Below, in pieces: positions 60,896-64,000 of a DNA stretch of 64,000 bases (the stretch's first letter is position 1; each line of letters begins with the position of its first letter). The translations under genes were made by a program, and so were the position numbers. The stretch comes from PUPG01 sp031323845. GTDB taxonomy: Bacteria > Bacteroidota > Bacteroidia > Bacteroidales > UBA7960. Where the stretch lies: NCBI GenBank assembly GCA_031323845.1, contig JAVIYP010000009.1, positions 4,855 through 68,854 on the forward strand, in the 5' to 3' direction. The notes under the pieces are model-generated. The model ran no database searches. It worked only from the letters and a program-made list of their open reading frames with translations, and had not been told where the DNA came from.

Positions 60896-61759
60896 ATGAA
60901 TACAAGGAAAATCATTTCAGTGATCGTGATCGCCATTACCGTGCTTGCCGGTGCTGCAGCCATCATGGGCATTTTCTGGGACTTTGGCGACGGTCCCTTC
61001 AGCTATCAGTCTATTCGCGGACTTGAAATTGAAATATTCGGAAAGGGCATCTATCACCACATGCCCTCTGACGTGGCCATACAAGGTATCGCCCATGATT
61101 ACGTTACCTTGTTTATTGCGATACCGCTTTTGTTGATCTCACTATTCGGATACCTGAAAAATTCCATCCGCCTGCAATTTCTGTTAAGCGGTGTGCTCGG
61201 CTACATGTTTGTAACCTACTGGTTTTATACAGCCATGGGCATGTACAATTTCATGTTCTTATGCTACGTGGCGCTGATGGGCCTGTCCTTTTTTGGGGTA
61301 TTTCTGTTAACCAGGAAGCTGGAGCAGATGAGCAACTACCGCTTCTCAGAAAAAACACCCGCCAAAACAGTAGGAGGGTTCTTGATGGTCAATGCCATTG
61401 CCATTGCATTTCTCTGGTTGGGCATCGTTGTACCTCCCTTGATTGATGGCACCATATATCCGGTTGAGCTGAACCATTTCACCACGCTGATCGTGCAAGG
61501 TTTTGATCTCGGTTTATTATTGCCAATAAGCTTTGTGGCCGGACTGATGCTTTACCGCAAAAAGAGGTTGGGCTACCTTTACGCAACCATCTATCTGGGT
61601 TTTTTATCATTGCTGATGACAGCCCTGACGGCAAAAATTATCGCCATGGCCATGAGCGGTGTGAATGTTATTCCGTCAATATTTATCATACCTTCTTTCA
61701 ACATCATAACCGTTTTGTGTGCATATTTTATGATTAAGAATGTTCAATCTGTGAGATAG
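60896..61759 (+). CDS. Multi-pass membrane protein of unknown function
   Basis: A 287-residue protein of seven to eight membrane helices without a recognised family. The first helix (IISVIVIAITVLAGAAAIMG) starts directly after MNTRK at 60896; an ATG at 60884 is also possible. The longer frame starting at 60788 begins inside the palindromic repeat and is not used. The loop after helix 1 (FWDFGDGPFSYQSIRGLEIE) and the mid-protein RKLEQMSNYRFSEKTPAK are the most polar parts. No catalytic motif is visible. The gene is bracketed by the repeat copies at 60700-60840 and by the fragment at 61775-61789, so its spread or copy number elsewhere may be linked to them. Confidence 0.75.
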   Translation: MNTRKIISVIVIAITVLAGAAAIMGIFWDFGDGPFSYQSIRGLEIEIFGKGIYHHMPSDVAIQGIAHDYVTLFIAIPLLLISLFGYLKNSIRLQFLLSGVLGYMFVTYWFYTAMGMYNFMFLCYVALMGLSFFGVFLLTRKLEQMSNYRFSEKTPAKTVGGFLMVNAIAIAFLWLGIVVPPLIDGTIYPVELNHFTTLIVQGFDLGLLLPISFVAGLMLYRKKRLGYLYATIYLGFLSLLMTALTAKIIAMAMSGVNVIPSIFIIPSFNIITVLCAYFMIKNVQSVR

Positions 61760-61774
61760 AAACATGCAAAAAAA

Positions 61775-61789
61775 CTTCGCGTACTTTGC
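61775..61789. repeat. Truncated copy of the palindromic repeat
   Basis: CTTCGCGTACTTTGC, identical to the junction of the second unit at 60778-60792. It lies 15 bp after the membrane-protein gene; the sequence after it no longer matches. Confidence 0.6.
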
Positions 61790-61902
61790 TATGGCTCATT
61801 ATGTAACTATAAGGCCCCTTAACCGTCTTACATCCAAATGTAATGACAGTACCTGACCTGTCACAAAATATAAACGGACCTGTCAAACCTAAACACAAAC
61901 AG

Positions 61903-62745
61903 ATGAGAAAGCTTATCTTATTGGCATTATGCCTTTTATGGGCTCATCCCCATTTCGGACAACCCGTTGATCCGTTACCACGCGTGCCGGTAATGACCAT
62001 TGGCACCTTTCATTTCAGCTACCCCAACCTTGATTTTGTGCAGACAAGGCCTGAAGACCAGATCTCGGTGCTGGACGAGCCCTTCCGGTCAGAGATCATT
62101 GCCATCAGCAAAGCCATCCTGGAGTTTCAACCCACCCTCATTGCCATTGAGCAAACCTCCGACCGGCAAACTGCCATTGACTCGCTGTATCTTTTATATC
62201 TTGCTGACAATTATCAACTGCCAACCGGGGAGGAATACCAGCTGGGCTTTCGCATCGGCAGATTGGCAGGGGTGACCGGGATCTACTGTATAGATGATTT
62301 TGGGAGTCACTACGACAATATCCTTGAGCTCTTTGATGATGAAGAAAGAAGTAACAGGCTGGGGGATCACATAAGAAAGACCATGCAAGATTTGTCTTTT
62401 CCGATGACGGCACCAAAGGTATCCTCGATCATTGATGAACTCGTCCGGCTCAACCAGCCGGAAAACATCAGGAACTCTTTAGCCAGCTATTTGTACATTG
62501 CATTCCGGTACGAAGAGGAGCCCGGGGATTATACCGGGGTGGATTTCGAGAGTGGCCGGTGGTTTAACCGGAACCTTCGGATTTTCCGTAACGTACAAAG
62601 AATTCCACGCAGTCCGGATGACCGGATATTGCTGATCACAGGCGCTGATCACCTCAATTTACTGAATATACTCTTCGAAACTTCCTGGGAATTTGAACTG
62701 ATTTCACCGCTTCCTTATCTTGAAAAGGCACGTGAAATGCTCTGA
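61903..62745 (+). CDS. DUF5694 (TraB/TIKI-like) exported protein
   Basis: A 280-residue protein from the ATG at 61903 (MRKLILLALCLLWAHPHFGQ, a signal peptide with cleavage near GQ). The longer frame from 61843 adds a non-hydrophobic stretch and is not used. The DUF5694 core shows PVMTIGTFHFSYPNLDF, the acidic motif PTLIAIEQTS, EEYQLGFRIGRL and the closing GADHLNLLNILFE. Gly-x-Phe-His near the start and the GADH near the end are the sites where TraB/TIKI-type proteins carry their catalytic-like residues; whether this one is a protease is unknown. It stands on its own, behind the membrane-protein gene by 143 bp. Confidence 0.82.
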   Translation: MRKLILLALCLLWAHPHFGQPVDPLPRVPVMTIGTFHFSYPNLDFVQTRPEDQISVLDEPFRSEIIAISKAILEFQPTLIAIEQTSDRQTAIDSLYLLYLADNYQLPTGEEYQLGFRIGRLAGVTGIYCIDDFGSHYDNILELFDDEERSNRLGDHIRKTMQDLSFPMTAPKVSSIIDELVRLNQPENIRNSLASYLYIAFRYEEEPGDYTGVDFESGRWFNRNLRIFRNVQRIPRSPDDRILLITGADHLNLLNILFETSWEFELISPLPYLEKAREML

Positions 62746-62769
62746 TATCCTCATCCTGAAGCAGGAAAT

Positions 62770-63122
62770 TTACGGCTCTCCCATGAAGCGGGACTGGGCA
62801 TTATGTAACGTACATCCATTCAGCCTACCGCCACGCAAAAGGCAACAACCCTGATCACGGAATTCAGTAGCATTAGGGCCACAAAGAACATACTGTCGCC
62901 TAACCAGGTGCAATGTTCCTGCCTGGATACCGTGTTTAAACTCCTCCTGCGAAATGTTACGCTTGCGGAAAACCTGCTGAAGGTTTTGATGACTGATGAG
63001 ATGCTGGTGATGTAGCGGCAGAATCATATCAGCAACCAGGCCGACAATAATCCAAACAGTATGCTGTATATAATGGCCTCAAGCTGGATGGTCCAGAAAA
63101 CCTTTCTTTGAACAAATTCATT
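62770..63122 (-). pseudogene. Possible decayed gene fragment
   Basis: On the minus strand, one frame reads VFWTIQLEAIIYSILFGLLS and AWLLI (a membrane-helix-like stretch from about 63122) before a stop. The 85-codon frame at 62770-63027 begins within a base of that stop (HHQHLISHQNLQQVFRKRNI, QEEFKHGIQAGTLH) and could be its continuation after a one-base shift. Neither has a recognised family. The 62746-63210 gap holds nothing else except the box at 63155-63162. This is either a frameshifted remnant or chance. Confidence 0.2.
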
Positions 63123-63154
63123 TTTCAAACAGGTTTACATCTAAAACAATGTTA

Positions 63155-63162
63155 TATATTTG
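63155..63162 (+). promoter_or_regulatory. Candidate -7 box of the DUF418 gene
   Basis: TATATTTG, 48 bp upstream of the ATG at 63211; the -33 region has only a weak GTT. Confidence 0.4.
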
Positions 63163-63210
63163 AAAAATTTTTCCTGATAACCCCTGATTACTGGATTAAG
63201 CACCAAAATC

Positions 63211-64000
63211 ATGAAAACAAGCACTTTTGTCAAGCCTGTGAAAGGCACGGAAAGAAAAGAGATCCTTGATTTCTTGCGGGGAATTGCCCTGCTTGGAATT
63301 CTGCTGGTCAACATGGCATTTTTCAATACCCCCTTTGTGGCCCAAATATCCCCCGAATTTGCCCTGTGGGATGATTTACCCAATACTATTGCCCGATGGT
63401 TCAACTGGCTGTTTTTGGAAGGCAAGTTTTACCCCATGTTCTCGCTGTTGTTCGGCATTGGTTTTTATTTCTTCCTTGAAAAAGCTGAGAATTCATTGAA
63501 TCCGGTGGTCTTCACCTATAGGATGAGGTTGCTGTATTTGCTGCTTTTCGGGATTCTGCATGTTACTTTACTCTGGAATGGTGACATCCTGATCTTATAT
63601 GCCTTATCAGGATTTGTGATGACCTGGTTCAAAAAAAGATCAAACAAAACCATCCTTATCTGGGCCATTGTGTTTATACTCTTGCCTCTGATTATGATAG
63701 CAGGACTTGTCGGTATAGTAAACCTGGCCATGAGTTTGCCCGAGGCAGCTGACCTGATGGCTGAAGCTTTTGAGATACAGGATCAAATGCTTCAGGAGAT
63801 GGGTGAAAAAGCCCTTATCACATACAGCACCGGAAGTTATGCCGATATATTCCGCGTCCGCCTGCAGGAATATACTTTCATGCTCAACAACATGTTGTTT
63901 ATGATCCCGGTAGCTGTATCCCTCTTTCTTGTCGGGATGTATTTGGGAAGAAAAAAGATTTTCCAGGACATTGATTATGGTTTGAAAGTACTGAGAAAGA
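63211..64000 (+). CDS. DUF418 family membrane protein (3' partial)
   Basis: The first 263 residues of a membrane protein cut by the window end. The start MKTSTFVKPVKGTERKEIL leads into the family phrase DFLRGIALLGILLVNM. Then come FYPMFSLLFGIGFYFFLEKA, RLLYLLLFGILHVTLLWNGD and ILILYALSGFVM, the pattern of DUF418 transporters or acyltransferase-like membrane proteins. At least four helices are present. The frame stays open to base 64000. The usual length is about 380-430 residues, so 120-170 residues are missing. Function is unknown in the family. Confidence 0.88.
   Translation, partial: MKTSTFVKPVKGTERKEILDFLRGIALLGILLVNMAFFNTPFVAQISPEFALWDDLPNTIARWFNWLFLEGKFYPMFSLLFGIGFYFFLEKAENSLNPVVFTYRMRLLYLLLFGILHVTLLWNGDILILYALSGFVMTWFKKRSNKTILIWAIVFILLPLIMIAGLVGIVNLAMSLPEAADLMAEAFEIQDQMLQEMGEKALITYSTGSYADIFRVRLQEYTFMLNNMLFMIPVAVSLFLVGMYLGRKKIFQDIDYGLKVLRK

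Noticed and set aside
60626..60972. Minus-strand frames with repeated FATSAPLRLFFFHREDAK-like text
   Set aside because: They are translations of the dispersed palindromic repeat, a known source of false gene calls.

Overview
The window reads as chromosomal DNA of a Bacteroidetes bacterium, most likely a free-living or environmental member of the Bacteroidales/Marinilabiliales type; the genus cannot be told from the sequence. Evidence: a type IX secretion (T9SS) C-terminal sorting domain, many lipoproteins with short lipoboxes, promoters of the Bacteroidetes type (TAnnTTTG, several with TTG 19 bp upstream), paired REC-LytTR regulators, FISUMP, DUF4465, DUF5723, DUF6175 and DUF2807 proteins, and weak Shine-Dalgarno signals. 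I see no rRNA, tRNA, CRISPR array, phage or insertion sequence.

Layout. 1-5.3 kb holds core metabolism: the 3' part of the NAD(P)H-hydrate repair enzyme nnr, a fused E1 alpha/beta 2-oxoacid dehydrogenase and, on the other strand beyond a bidirectional terminator, an ALDH7-like aldehyde dehydrogenase behind a pullulanase lipoprotein. 7.5-11.2 kb has a CAP-domain lipoprotein, a sensor-like lipoprotein with two Cache domains, and two tiny LytTR-only regulators with a LytTR-style direct repeat upstream. 11.4-16.8 kb has rlmN, a dicarboxylate/amino acid symporter and a secreted M14 carboxypeptidase ending in a dockerin-like module.

17.2-27.1 kb is the least explained region: seven same-strand genes for exported proteins. 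They include two or three LPP20-like proteins, a DUF6175 protein, a protein with a FlgT-like SH3 segment and a barrel-like end, and an 879-residue protein with a transglutaminase-like Cys-His-Asp triad and propeller-like repeats. Together they resemble a non-flagellar relative of FlgO/FlgP/FlgT or CsgG-type envelope assemblies; this is inference. 27.3-33.5 kb is a cobalamin-riboswitch operon: a DUF4465 surface protein with a T9SS tail, a BtuB-like receptor and a BtuG-like propeller lipoprotein, a B12 capture and uptake unit.

33.6-43.9 kb continues with surface lipoproteins (FISUMP; a 976-residue lipoprotein paired with a DUF5723 outer-membrane protein), a DUF302 protein and a prolyl oligopeptidase. 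44-59.6 kb has three long MacB/FtsX-type permeases without a nearby ATPase, two hypothetical envelope proteins, a four-gene signalling operon (hybrid kinase, REC-kinase, REC-LytTR, methyltransferase-like) and a CheR-type methyltransferase. 59.9-64 kb has a DUF2807 lipoprotein, a membrane protein bracketed by dispersed palindromic repeats, a DUF5694 protein, a possible decayed gene and the start of a DUF418 protein cut by the window edge. Short tandem arrays of 7-8 bp units occur in three intergenic gaps (23.3, 41.7 and 59.6 kb).
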